Assembly (NCBI GenBank): GCA_958295665.1
Contig: OY282560.1
Location: forward strand, 267,765,168-267,829,167
From: Tipula vernalis
Lineage: Eukaryota > Arthropoda > Insecta > Diptera > Tipulidae
Length of the DNA: 64,000 nucleotides
Direction of reading: 5' to 3'
Position 1 is the first letter of the stretch. Each line of letters begins with the position of its first letter. Positions 1 through 10,734 of this stretch are shown one piece after another. Both the position numbers and the translations under genes were made by a program. Under the pieces are notes generated by a model. That model had not been told where the DNA came from. It worked only from the letters and a program-made list of their open reading frames with translations, and did not search any database.

Positions 1-776
1 AATCTTCACTTGGATATCGATTCAACACTGCGAATATTCTAGGAGGTGAGGAGATCAGCATTTCCATTCCTTACACCGAAGAGGAGAAATTCTGTCTTGA
101 ACACTACAGTAAAACATTGGCAAGATCAAAAGACGGAAAATATATTGTAAGTCAAGGTAGTTTTACGAAGTTTGGGAAATTCGAAAGCGATGGCGATAAA
201 ACGAATGTAAAACTTAGAAAGAAGATTCGCGCGCGACAGTACATTTAAAAAGTAATATATTTTGTTCTTGGATGAGTACTTAAAACTGGGGCACATGCGA
301 ATATCACGGGACATTACGCGTTGTGTTTGATGGGTCGGCCAAGACTACCAAAGACAATTCCCTAAACGAACAATTAGCGGTAGGACCAATGGTATAGTCA
401 AGTTTACTGGAATTACTGCTCAGATTCAGGATCCACAAAATCGTTTTCACCGCCTATATTAAAAAAATGTTTCGGCAAGTTTGGGTAAATAAAATGGACA
501 CCGAATATCAGAAAATGGTTTGGAGAAAAGAACCCCATGAAGATCTACAAGTCTACAAGTTAAGGTCCGTTACATATGGCACATCGTCCGCGAGCAACCC
601 AGACGTTAAATCAACTTGCTTTAGATTATAAAACAAAATATCCAGAGGCTTCAAGGGTGGTAAAACGCAACTTCTACGTTGACGATCTGATGTCGGGAAC
701 GAACAATCTGAAGAGCGCCAAATTGATTGTCCAGAAGTTAATAAGTTTAATGAGTGAAGGAGGATTTACTCTTCTT
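1..776 (+). pseudogene. BEL/Pao retrotransposon pol fragment (linker and RT start)
   Basis: This is a decayed piece of a BEL/Pao polyprotein, which would encode the enzyme copying element RNA into DNA in virus-like particles. Translated in shifting frames, it shows a linker with DGKYIVSQ, then RVVFDGSAKT (about 318-347), then NFYVDDLMSGT (about 670-702). The last is the Pao-type reverse transcriptase core carrying the YVDD catalytic motif, and RVVFDGSAKT is characteristic of BEL/Pao RT. Several stops and frameshifts interrupt it; the longest open stretch is 576-839. Homology stops after GGFTLL, where the RT should continue, so the element is truncated here. It is not the missing half of the BEL element at 15.4 kb, because both cover the segment around residue GGFTL/DSFEL. 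The left end runs out of the window. Confidence 0.8.
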
Positions 777-1105
777 GTATCGTATTTTATGTTATATTTA
801 AATTGTATAATTGCTTTATATATTATTCCTGTTATGTAAAACGATTATTAACCATACAATCAAATTCCTTAACCTATTGAGTTTTCTTGAAGCAAATGTA
901 TAGTTTTGTACGTTTAGGTTTAGTTTTGGTGCGTTTAAGACGTTGTGTTCCCAACAGGGAAAACCGAAAGATTAAACATTTAAGTTTGTGGTGATTAACG
1001 TGTATAAAACTTTAACGTGAATTTAATATAGTTGGCGAATTTTTATATCCGTGAGGGATTTTCCATATACCAAGATTTGTGGTGATATAAAGTGCCGTTG
1101 AATAA
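777..1105. other. Non-coding, unassigned
   Basis: I see no gene. The stretch follows the truncated BEL fragment and is AT-rich. It could be leader DNA of another LTR element, because the duplicated block that follows resembles an untranslated leader, but no primer-binding site can be defended. Confidence 0.4.
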
Positions 1106-1400
1106 CACCGAATTCGTGAGTTGAGCAATATAAAGTACATACCGTATTTTGTACCAAAGCAGTATCAAACGGGTAAAGTAATACGCGGGATATTTAAAAA
1201 TAAGTGCTGCTGTTGTACGCAGTTTTGGCGAAGATCAAAGATAAAATCAGAACGGTTCTAAGATCACCGAATTCGTGAGTCGAGAAATATAAAGTACCGT
1301 ATTGTGTACCAAGGACGTTTGCGTGAAATTTAAAAATAATAGTTGCTGGATAGAGTTTTAATTTAGTGAAGATAAAAGATAAAACTAGAACGGTTCTTAT
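1106..1400 (+). repeat. Imperfect 159-bp tandem duplication
   Basis: The block starting caccgaattcgtgag at 1106 recurs at 1265. Further matching stretches follow in the same order: ATATAAAGTAC, TTGTACCAA, TTTAAAAATAA and finally AGAACGGTTCT, which ends near 1262 in the first copy and 1397 in the second. The second copy is shorter because of internal deletions. No coding frame runs through it. This looks like a duplicated untranslated segment, possibly a retroelement leader. Confidence 0.7.
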
Positions 1401-2873
1401 AGTTTGTTGTGTTTATATATGAAGTAAAGTTGTTCTGATTTTTGGGCTGAAAGTGAGGTTTGCTATTATATAACAAATTATTAAAAAAGTTTAACTGAGA
1501 TCAGTTAAAATTTTAAATTTTATTTTTAGTAAATGCACGATATTTTAACTATCGTTCATTCAAAACAGTTTTAACTATTTTAATAATTATGTTACATAAT
1601 TTGGTAAAAAAGGGAATATCATTCTCGTTACTCGTTCTCAATGTGTACCGGGCTTTACTGACTACGTATTTTAAACTGTACGTCACAAATATTGAAAAGT
1701 CGTTGAAAAGTAACCTCTTAAATTGAGTTTTCACCTAGCATCTATGAGGAAGTAGCGGAAGCTTCAAAATTAGAAAAGTTTAGTTTGAAAAGTCTTCTGA
1801 GGCACCCAGCATTATTCCCCAAATATGAATTATCATGAAAACATTGCGCGGTCGCAGAATGTTGTGACATCTAACAGATCGAATGACATTTCAATATCGT
1901 TAGAATGAAATCGCACTACATTCCGTACACTGGCAACAATAACCAATTTCGCCATATTTATGTGAAGTGACATCTCTCTTTGAATAGAAAAACTTTACCA
2001 CCACTCTTTCGCACGGTGAAGTAAATTCCATCAAAAATACTTCGCGCAAATCATACACGCATCGCAAAACAATGCGACATATATAAAGAAAATTTGGTTT
2101 ATTGAAAATAACAACAACTTTGTGACCGTTATAGAGAGGAGCATGAAATTTGGCTTCGTAATAACAAATAAAGATTATAATGCTTAAATCAAATAACCAT
2201 TTTATTATTATCAGTATTAAATATATACAGTGCTAAACATTAATAATTCGTGAGTATTATTTTAAATTCTAAAAACGACTTTATAAGTTTAAACACCTAG
2301 TACCACCGGTCAGGAGATCTGGCCTCAGCCGGCATTAGATATATGAGGTGTCGGATTACACAACACCCCCACACTCCATAATTTCACCGGCTAAACGGCT
2401 AATGGGGCGAATTCTGAGTTTGAGTCCAGGTCAGGATGCCAAACCATCGAGATGATAACGATGAGTGATAAATATAAGAACATAATTTGGCGAACTAAAA
2501 CAGCCAATTACCAAAATTTGTATTATTCCGTGTGGCTCTGTCGAGCCGATGGGCGCGGGATGTTCAGGATCAGAAGCTGAAAATAAAATAAAAAAATTAT
2601 ATTTATTACTATTATTCAAGTAGTATACAGTTTATACTTATAAGAATTTTTCTTTAATTAATGAATTTTCCTGAAATTAAATTTATAGATTTTATTATTA
2701 TGTACATACATATATTATTATTAAATTTAATTCAAAGCAGCCAAATTACCTAATAACATTACTGTCACTAACATTTGACAGCTGATCATTGTTTTTATTA
2801 ATTTCCCATAAAGTTTCTTTTAACAAATTGTATTGCCATCTATGATTGGGCATATATAACTAAATTTTATTTT
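1401..2873. other. Non-coding spacer
   Basis: No supported gene. A GC-richer island at about 2300-2460 and a TATATAAAG sequence near 2090 are the only landmarks. I could not assign either of them to a known element. Confidence 0.4.
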
Positions 2874-3349
2874 AAGGTCGATCCACACGATGTGTTTTCA
2901 ATTATGTTTTAACAAACGGAATATGTCAAAAAATACAAGTGTGTTTTCAAATATTTGCGAAGTTGAAAATCGCATCCACACGTTCATTAAAAACATGCAT
3001 GTTTTGCAATATTAATATGGACAGTGATAGATTAATGGACATTAATACCTATGCCTAGGCGACTTTGATTTCTTTAGATTCATTAATACCTACAATTAAA
3101 ATAAAAAAAAGGAAAAATTACGGTCAAAACCATGGTTAATGACATTTGTTTAATTTTTTGAGGTTATACCCTGTGTAAAAACATGCCAAAATGGATAAAA
3201 GTCATTTTTGAAAATTACATATGTGTACATATGTGAAACATTTGTAATCACAAAAGCAAAAATATAACATGTGGCCATAGAACATTGTCACAAATGTTGA
3301 CACATTTGTAAAAGTACTTGTAAAAACACGTCGTGCGGATCTACCTTTA
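2874..3349. mobile_element. Non-autonomous inverted-repeat element (MITE), about 475 bp
   Basis: The two ends are inverted repeats of roughly 25 bp. The left end reads AAGGTCGATCCACACGATGT; the reverse complement of the right end reads AAGGTAGATCCGCACGACGT. Further in, both flanks carry related words (ACATTTGT, TTTTCAAATATTTG), so complementarity continues imperfectly. There is no coding capacity. The outer bases are TTTTAA on the left and TTTAG on the right. This could be a TTAA (piggyBac-type) or TAA/TTA (Harbinger-type) target duplication, so the superfamily stays open. Confidence 0.65.
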
Positions 3350-4514
3350 GTTACCATTATTTATACGAAATAATGATGAATCCCAGTTGGCGCTTTTAAT
3401 TTTATGACCAAAATGACAACAATTTTTTGATCGGTCACTTAACTTTTAGAGAACGAGATGCAAGCATCAATTTTGGGAAACTCAAGCTATTAAAATTATT
3501 AATAAACATATTTTAGATTTATAACGTTTTAAAAAATGAATCCGTATTTGTTAGGAATGTTTTAGGAATTTTAATAATTAAAAAAACCGCCTAATTTTAC
3601 GGTGTAGTACGAGTATATCTCGGAAAATACAAAAGTGGAATAAACAGTAATTACCACCTGATAAACTACTCCTACAACAAATAGTTTTGGTTGAATTTAA
3701 TTGATGAATAACAAGGTTTTTTGCTGGGAAATTTTTTTTCACGATGTACTATTTTACTGCATTAGCATTTATAGAGATGCTTCTGGTTACTAAAAAGTGG
3801 ATTTAATAAATAAAGGAATATCTTTCTTTTATTTAAATGATTTATTGGAAATAGTTTATTGCCGAAGGGGTTTACAATTCTTGTGAATCGAGTTTGTTAA
3901 ATTATTGACAATAATGATAAATGAATTTAGTACTAACGCTCTAATTTTTTAGACAACTAAAATCGTACTCTAAACCGCCGTCGCCCCCAACATTTCACAT
4001 TCAACAAACTCTTCTCTTGTCCGTGATCAGCTAAGTTGGTTTAAATAGACCACATAGAAAAAATGACAATCGAAGATTTCACAACCTCCCAAACAGAATT
4101 CACTTTGTCAGATAGGTAACTAGATCCCACAATTCGCTTGATTTTGTGAACATTATTATTATATTTCAGACATTCACACTTGAAGGATCTGCAGGTTCTA
4201 CTGTTTCCCTTAATTAGTGCTCTTCACTGATAAGCCGCGTGAAAGGCACTTCTAAAAATGCTGACGCTGCTAGGTGTAACCTTTTATTACGCCGCCTTTT
4301 GTCTGCCAACATTTGTCTTAAATTTTTTATGCCCCGTTTTGTCTGAGGCAAGTTTGGTGATCGATACTGTATTATATTGGATTTATGTAATTCATTCAAT
4401 AATAACAAATTATTGAATTCATTTAGTTTTTTTGTTGATTCATATACATATTCAAGGGTAAACCAAAGTATATATTTTGAAACCAATTTGAATTGGATCA
4501 AAAAATTAGACTGG
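3350..4514. other. Non-coding spacer
   Basis: AT-rich DNA without a convincing gene. A 95-codon frame on the minus strand (4214-4501) has no recognisable domain and its composition matches the surroundings, so I do not call it. Confidence 0.4.
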
Positions 4515-5720
4515 AAAAGAAAATAGTTTTAATGGATTCGAATAAAACCTTGGATGTATTCCGAATAAAATTAGGTTACAATTCCACCTGGATTTCAATA
4601 AACTTTGAGTGAAATTTTAATCCGAAATTAAGTTAAACTTCCAAACTGTACTTGAATGTTGATTGTAATTTTGACCACGCTTATTGAATTAAATTGAAAT
4701 AGAAACTTGAGTGAAATTTAAAGTTTTAACGAAGTTTTAACAAATATTTAGGTATTCTACTAATTGATTATTGTAATTTTCCTTTTAATATGTAAGTGAT
4801 ATTCAGACCAGTAAGTTAGTTTAAAATCAAAATGGATTCCAAAAAAAAGTTAAGATTTTAAGTCAGAAATTTAGTTCCAAGCTCTTTTCGAAGTTGAACA
4901 AAATGATAAATGGAATTTTGAACATACATTTTGAACATAGTCTGAATTGGTCAACTGCATTCGACAAAAATGAAATTGATTAAGATAACGAAATTTGAAA
5001 GAGATTAGATTGAATTCTAAACTCGATATAATAAGTTTGAGTGAAATTTTAAGTAGAAATGGTCTTCTTTATATTGCATTAAATTCTAAACACGATTTCA
5101 ACATATTTTTTAGTTCAACTAGAAAATCAGGAATCGAGCTAAAAACTGAATGAATTTAGTTTTATAATAGAAGCATTTCAATTTTAAACCGTAATATAAT
5201 AAAATAAAATAACTGACTGCCTTTAACAACAGTTTGAGTGAACTTTAAAAATTTAGTTAATTATTCGAGCAAAATTTTTATTGTTTTGACTAAAAATTCA
5301 ATTTCAATCTAATCCGAGAGTTTGAGCAAAAAATTGGATGCAATTTATTTAAAAAATATTTAAAAATTGCGCTTGAATTCTAAATTTAATTAACGCAAAG
5401 TTCTGGTTGCAATTAAGTTAGAAATTGTATGATATTTTGTTTACAAATTAAGTAAAAATTCCAACATAGATTTGTCGAAATGTGATTGATTAAAAATTTG
5501 GAATACAATTCCAGCTTTAGTTGTAAGTGTATTTAAGAAAAATTGGATTGTTATTAGAAATGCTGAGTTAGAGCAGAATTTAAAATTCTGGTTTGCGTCA
5601 ATTGGTTTGTTAAATTTGAAAAATTGTGTAAAATGTGAGTAAAAATTGAATTTGAATATTAATTTATACTTGAGCAAAAACATAACTGTAATGTAGTTTT
5701 TAGTTTAAGTTGAGTTTGTA
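4515..5720. repeat. Diffuse array of a TTTGAGTGAAATTTTAA-like motif
   Basis: Variants of one motif recur irregularly: near 4603 (tttgagtgaaattttaa), 4710, 5037, 5232, and as gagcaaaa variants near 5259, 5322 and 5671. Between them sit repeated words such as TTGGATT, AATTCTAAA and AAATTTAGTT. Spacing is uneven (about 90-330 bp), so this is either an old decayed minisatellite or a low-complexity region grown by slippage. No coding frame is supported. Confidence 0.5.
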
Positions 5721-8227
5721 TTTCGAATTGGACTGGCAAGAGAAAAATTAAATATTTGTTTACAGTTATAAAAACAAAATTCTGAGAAAAAGTTGTTTTT
5801 GAATTCCAAAATTTTATGAAGCTGAACATAGAACTGAAATCCTCTTAAGATAAGTCTAGTTTTGGTTTTCTTTTCAAAATTTGACTACATATTTTTCATT
5901 TTAATCACATATTTTACCACATATAGTATTTTGCAATTTTAGTTACATGTTTTAGGAACTAATTTTTGAACCTAAAAATCCTAAGTCTACTAATTACTTT
6001 ACGTTTCAAAAACCATCGGAAAATGTTGTCATTACTGAATAAGTTCCTCAGGTTATTACCTCATCAAAGGTACATGCATCTTACTATCTTTAGGATGTTT
6101 TAAGGATGTAAACTTCATATAATTCTCATTATAGATAGACATAATTTTTAATTAATCTGGTAATGTTTTAAATGTGGACATTACCTTATTCTGGGCGGAC
6201 GTGGCTCCAATAGCATTCAGTCTACTTTCCATTCTCAATAAAAATTACATAGAACTTCAGTTTCGGGGTAAATCAATTAAATATAATTATGATTCTCAAT
6301 CAGATCATTAATTAATATGTCGTGAATTTCTAATAAACTTACTTTGTAATGCAGAACAAGATTTGTCGTGTACCCACAAATAAATTTTTTTTTGTACATT
6401 TAGTGGATTTATTATATCTTATTAAAGGTTATTTTACTATGATAAAAAATGTAAAAAAAAACGATATATGAACATACTCGTACGTACGTAAAAAAATAAA
6501 AAAAACTTGATTATATCATAAAATTTAGCACCTTTCAAGTTTCTAAAATCTCGTTTTATTATTCATCTCTTGTTATGCTGCTTCTATGGCAAACAATGAA
6601 ACAATTTTTTTGTACATACATATTTCATACACCAGAATATTCTCCTAATAAAAGCCACTTTCTGTTGTTCGTTTCGAATTCTGCTGCTGTCGTTCCTATT
6701 AATATAAGCAGAATATGTTTCAGTTCAATATTGCAATAAAGCAAAAAAATTTACTTGTATACGAGAATGTGTGTATAAGAAATTTAATCAAAAAAATGTC
6801 TACCTAAAAGGTAGACAAAAAACCGCGATATAATGATGTTAAAAAGGTAATCACATTTTAGCAAAATAACGTAAAAGGACCATGATGAAGAACAAAAACA
6901 TAATATACGACGTGTACAAATCCAAAAATTCATGATTTTTTTTTTGTACGTTCGTGTCTTGTGCTCTTTTAAATTTGATGAAGGTACTTTTTGGCAACAA
7001 ACAAAAAAAAACTCTGAAAAGTATTTTATTACAAAAATAACAACTGATTGGCATGAATAAGAAGTCTTAAAAAATATATAAAAGGGTGGAAAAATCATAA
7101 AAAAAAAAAATAATAAAATGTCAACAATGTCAACGACAACGTTGAAATAAAACATGAACAATGAAGAAGCACAACAACAATATCAACCAAAAACGTATAA
7201 TTTCTTATAAAATTTTTATGAATTTTCAGTATTTTTTTTATTTTGTATTTATTATTTTTATATTGAAACGATGGAGAGGAACTTTATTGTCATAAAAAGT
7301 TTAATTTTTTTTTTTCGTTCTTACATAAAATAAAAATATTTAATGGGAGTTGATTTGGTGTTCTCCTGAATAATTCATACTTTTCGTCCATGTGGGGTGA
7401 ATAATTTTTTAAGGTTAATCGATAGAAATTATTTCGATTTTTTTTTTTTTTGGTAGGGAAATTGTACTCTACATAGAGCAAAATAAAATGTTAAACCATT
7501 TTAATGGCTGCGTTTTGATAGATTATCAAGCAGCCTTAAAAAAATTATCATTGGTTGCAGATATATCCTATTTATTTAACTGCTATGTTGGTGCCAGGGG
7601 ATGAGAATAAATTATGCTTTTGCTATAATATAGCCCTTTTTTTATTTATCTTTGAAAAAGGGTTGCTTGTGGTGATTTTATTGCTGTTGGGGTTTACAGA
7701 TAGAAAAAAAAAATTCAGTTGCAGATTAATGCTTTGCATTTGTATTTAATAACAATGCTTCACTCGTTAAATTTAAAACAATAACGCTATATAACCCAAG
7801 ATAAACAAGTTATTGAGTTAAAAAAGCTTGTAAAAAACAAAAAAAAAATTCGAAAACGAAAATCTTCAAATATTCTGAAGGAAAAACAAATTTGATTTAA
7901 CAACTTTTGACATTTTAGATATAGCTCGTTTGAGAATAATCGTAAATCGTTTGTTTGCATTTGTCTAGAGTTTTATCTTATGCTATGTATTTTACAGTAA
8001 ACGATTATGAGGTTGGCCATGATTTTCGAGTCACACGGTTGTTTTTAATTTTCCTTAAAAATTTATTTTTATTAAAAATTATTTTAATGTGTATTTGCAA
8101 TTTAAATTAAATTACAAGTGAGTGGTGAATTGTAAAATTTGTGAGTGATTGTGCATCGTAGCCGAAATGACGACTTATTTCGATCTATTTAATGAAAAAC
8201 AAGAGAATTTTTAAAAAATTCGTATAT
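5721..8227. other. Non-coding, homopolymer-rich spacer
   Basis: The stretch contains many A and T runs (for example near 6405, 7100, 7305 and 7440) and no supported gene. The 125-codon minus-strand frame at 6784-7161 is rich in F, Y and C from poly-T context and has no domain. The gypsy LTR begins immediately to the right. Confidence 0.4.
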
Positions 8228-8534
8228 TGTGGCATTTTTAAATAGTGAATTTAAGTTTAAATGAAAGCCTTGTGTATATACGGACAGTTATGCTGTCGTA
8301 TTTGTGTATATGGCCAGGGTGTTGCAAGAACTCAACACGGAGCGGCGCGACAATCAGAGAAAGGTAGTACAGAGAAAAAGAACAAGGGAAACGAGGTACA
8401 CACAAGACGCAAAATTCAACAAAATAAAATCTAAGATAATTGTGACCATCGGAGTTTGATTTATTGAAGTTTGGTTGTGCGGACATAGTGGAAAACTGGT
8501 TGGCGAATATTGTTGATAATTTTTATGCAACAAA
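8228..8534 (+). repeat. 5' LTR of the 8.2 kb gypsy element
   Basis: It starts TGTGGCATTT and runs to just before the primer-binding site. It matches 13692-13997 almost throughout, with about 15 differences by eye. Both LTRs contain GGCCAGGGTGTTGCA and ACGGAGCGGCGCGACAATCA. Transcription of the element would start within this repeat, but no clear TATA box is visible. Confidence 0.85.
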
Positions 8535-8549
8535 TATCAGAAGTGGGAT
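8535..8549 (+). promoter_or_regulatory. Primer-binding site, tRNA-Leu type
   Basis: TATCAGAAGTGGGAT directly follows the 5' LTR and is one base off TGTCAGAAGTGGGAT, the complement of a tRNA-Leu 3' end used by mdg3-type elements. Minus-strand DNA synthesis would be primed here. The tRNA assignment rests on remembered family practice, not on a search. Confidence 0.65.
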
Positions 8550-8661
8550 AAATAACCTGTGCGCGAGTTGGATCTTGTTTGGTTAGCGGATAAATAATTT
8601 ATTTTGGTGTGGTTACGCGTGGTTTTCGGAAGTTGCTGGAATTCTTTATGATTGTGAAAAG

Positions 8662-10433
8662 ATGAGTGCTACGGATCTTGAAAACAGTAAACATGGTGCC
8701 ATAGGCGAAATTAGTTCGAATAACTTAAATATGGGAAATAAGGAACTCGAGGATTCTGACCATGACATCAGTTATAATGGGCGACAACGATATGAGGGTA
8801 TGCGATATTTCTCGAATATTGCAGAAAATCTGCCGACATATGACCCAGTAGAAGGGACAATTGATATGAAAGACAATTTGGAACACATGGAGAATAATGG
8901 AATATTGTACGGGATGAAATCGCGTTGATTCATTTTACGCTCAGTGGCCTTCGAGGCAATGCAAAATTGTGGAAAAACAGTGTGGTCAAGGAACAACGAG
9001 ATGGGGAAGGATGGAAAATATTGTTAATTAAAAATTTTCCAAATGCCCGCAGTGAAATTGATTTGGTTATGGAAGCGCAAAATTACAATCGGAGTCCAAA
9101 CCACAACATAACCGATTACTACTACAAAAAACTATCATTGGTGAAGGTGGTTTGGCGTCTATTGGAGGGGGGGATCAAAGTTGAGTAGATTAATCTACCA
9201 GCTCCGTAACCTTCCAGTAGGGTGCGCATCACGCGAGCTGTTCTGGTCTTGTCATTAGGCAGCTGCGTGATGGGTACAATTGTGTAAGGGGTAACCTGTT
9301 CACAATTCGCAAGTGTACGTACTGCCTCCTCGTGGCAACCACTGGTAACTAAGGCCACTTGGCACATTTTTGGCCATTTGGCACAGGCTAAAGTACGGCG
9401 CTAAAGGAGAAAACCTTGACAAAAAACCCTAATCTAAGGTGGAACAGCATATGCCGAAAGATGAATGGCTGATAGGTTAATCAGTCCAAAATATGCGGAC
9501 TCTGGATACCAGGCACCCTCCAGTTTTATTTAGCCTTCCTGTAGTAAAGCTGGGTGACCTACAGGTGATTTGCAATTCCGAGAAACTCGTAAGAGTAAAA
9601 TCAAACGGAATACGGGGCAGGAGTAGGAATATACGAGAGTGGGACAACCCTCTCGAAGTCCTTGGACTCCAATGCTACCGTCTTTCTAGCGGAACTACAT
9701 GCTGTAGTAAACATCTAGGAGGGAGAGCAATAAGCCCAGATAGTATGTATCACGTACCGGGAGGCAGTATCGTCAGGTTCATTAAGAACCTGAATATTGA
9801 CTGGACGGATAATTAAGCAGGGGCCAGCACAATAGATCTTTTAGGTCGCAGTGCGAAGTGGCTGATCGCCCGCATGGCCCCCCCCAATAATAATAATAAT
9901 AATCATTGGTGAATAAAGCCGGTTCTCCGGATCATACACATGTTTCTTGGATAGTGCGAGGTTTGAACAGCATTGACTACATGACGTATTTGGGACAAAC
10001 CTCAAAATATAGCAGTCCGCCATAGTTATTACAACATTTAGTGTCAACTGCAAGCAGTTTTCTTGACAAAAAACCCGAACGGAAAGATGATAAGAATTTG
10101 CAAGTTACAAGTACAAACGGCAATAAGTCAGTCGATATTAAGTCTTTTAAATGTAAGGCAAAAGGGCACTACGCATCAAAGTGTCCAAACGTAAAACGAG
10201 GTGCCTGTTTCATTTGTCAATCGAGAGGGCACATCGCCAGTAACTGTCCTGGAAGGCGAGAACAATCAGGACAAAAACCAAATAATGCAGCAACCACGTC
10301 CAAATCTGGTGCTGTGATTACGTCAATAACAAGCACGATACCAATACGCAAGCAAAGTATTTTAAAGACGGATTGCTGGACGGGCATTTTGTTCGATGCT
10401 ATGTTGACTTGGGCAGTGGTTACACATTGTTAA
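8662..10433 (+). pseudogene. gag of the 8.2 kb gypsy element, interrupted
   Basis: This gene would encode the structural capsid/nucleocapsid protein of the retrotransposon particle. It opens with ATG at 8662 (MSATDLENSK), shifts frame near 8925, and continues to 9145, where a 756-bp retroposon interrupts it. After the insertion the frame resumes and reaches the nucleocapsid part at 10140-10255. There a complete zinc knuckle, CFICQSRGHIASNC (C-X2-C-X4-H-X4-C), follows a damaged one, SFKCKAKGHYASKC, in which the first cysteine is serine. The protease frame overlaps the end. Confidence 0.8.
9146..9901 (+). mobile_element. Short poly(AAT)-tailed retroposon, copy 1
   Basis: The insertion begins GGTGGTTTGGCG and ends in an (AAT)n tail. 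It is flanked by a perfect 12-bp target duplication, ATCATTGGTGAA, at 9134-9145 and 9902-9913. A near-identical copy lies at 56749-57506 with exactly the same first bases and its own target duplication. The element holds a 107-codon frame (9493-9816) without a recognised domain. Its segment around 9499-9545 resembles the 5' untranslated region of the LINE at 49.2-50.15 kb. I read it as a SINE-like or internally deleted LINE derivative moved by LINE machinery in trans. Confidence 0.85.
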
Positions 10434-10684
10434 GACAAACATTGGCTGATCATTTGCAAATAAGGTACGATTCACCGGACGTTAAAGAAGTTAAAGGATA
10501 TGGAGGAGGATATGTGAAGGTAATGGGATGTGCCAAGTGTTCACTAGAAATAGATGACGTTTGCTTAGAGAATGTTGATATTTATATCGTGCCGGATAAA
10601 GTACAATCAATTGATTTGTTGGTCGGACACCAATTCACCGAGAGAAAAGTAATATCCGAATTATTAGTGATAACAGTGGTCTAA
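10360..10684 (+). pseudogene. Retropepsin region of the 8.2 kb gypsy element
   Basis: This frame would give the aspartic protease that cuts the gag-pol polyprotein. The expected active-site block aligns with VDLGSGYTLLR. The usual D-S/T-G triad reads D-L-G here, so the catalytic loop is probably damaged unless this lineage tolerates it. Downstream, VKEVKGYGGGYV and a VDIYIVPD block fit the retropepsin flap and second half. It overlaps the end of gag and is followed after about 50 bp by the linker to RT. Confidence 0.65.
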
Positions 10685-10734
10685 CGATTTCGAAAAGAGA
10701 CAACGATCTCGTAGCACCAACGGTATAGGGTACT

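Noticed and set aside
2290..2460. GC-rich patch as a tRNA-derived SINE head
   Set aside because: I could not place convincing A and B boxes or a cloverleaf fold.
6784..7161. 125-codon minus-strand frame rich in Phe and Cys
   Set aside because: It comes from T-rich DNA, overlaps another frame and has no domain or codon bias.
9122..9367. Minus-strand 81-codon frame, also seen at 56743-56970
   Set aside because: It repeats only because both lie in copies of the same retroposon; antisense frame with no domain.
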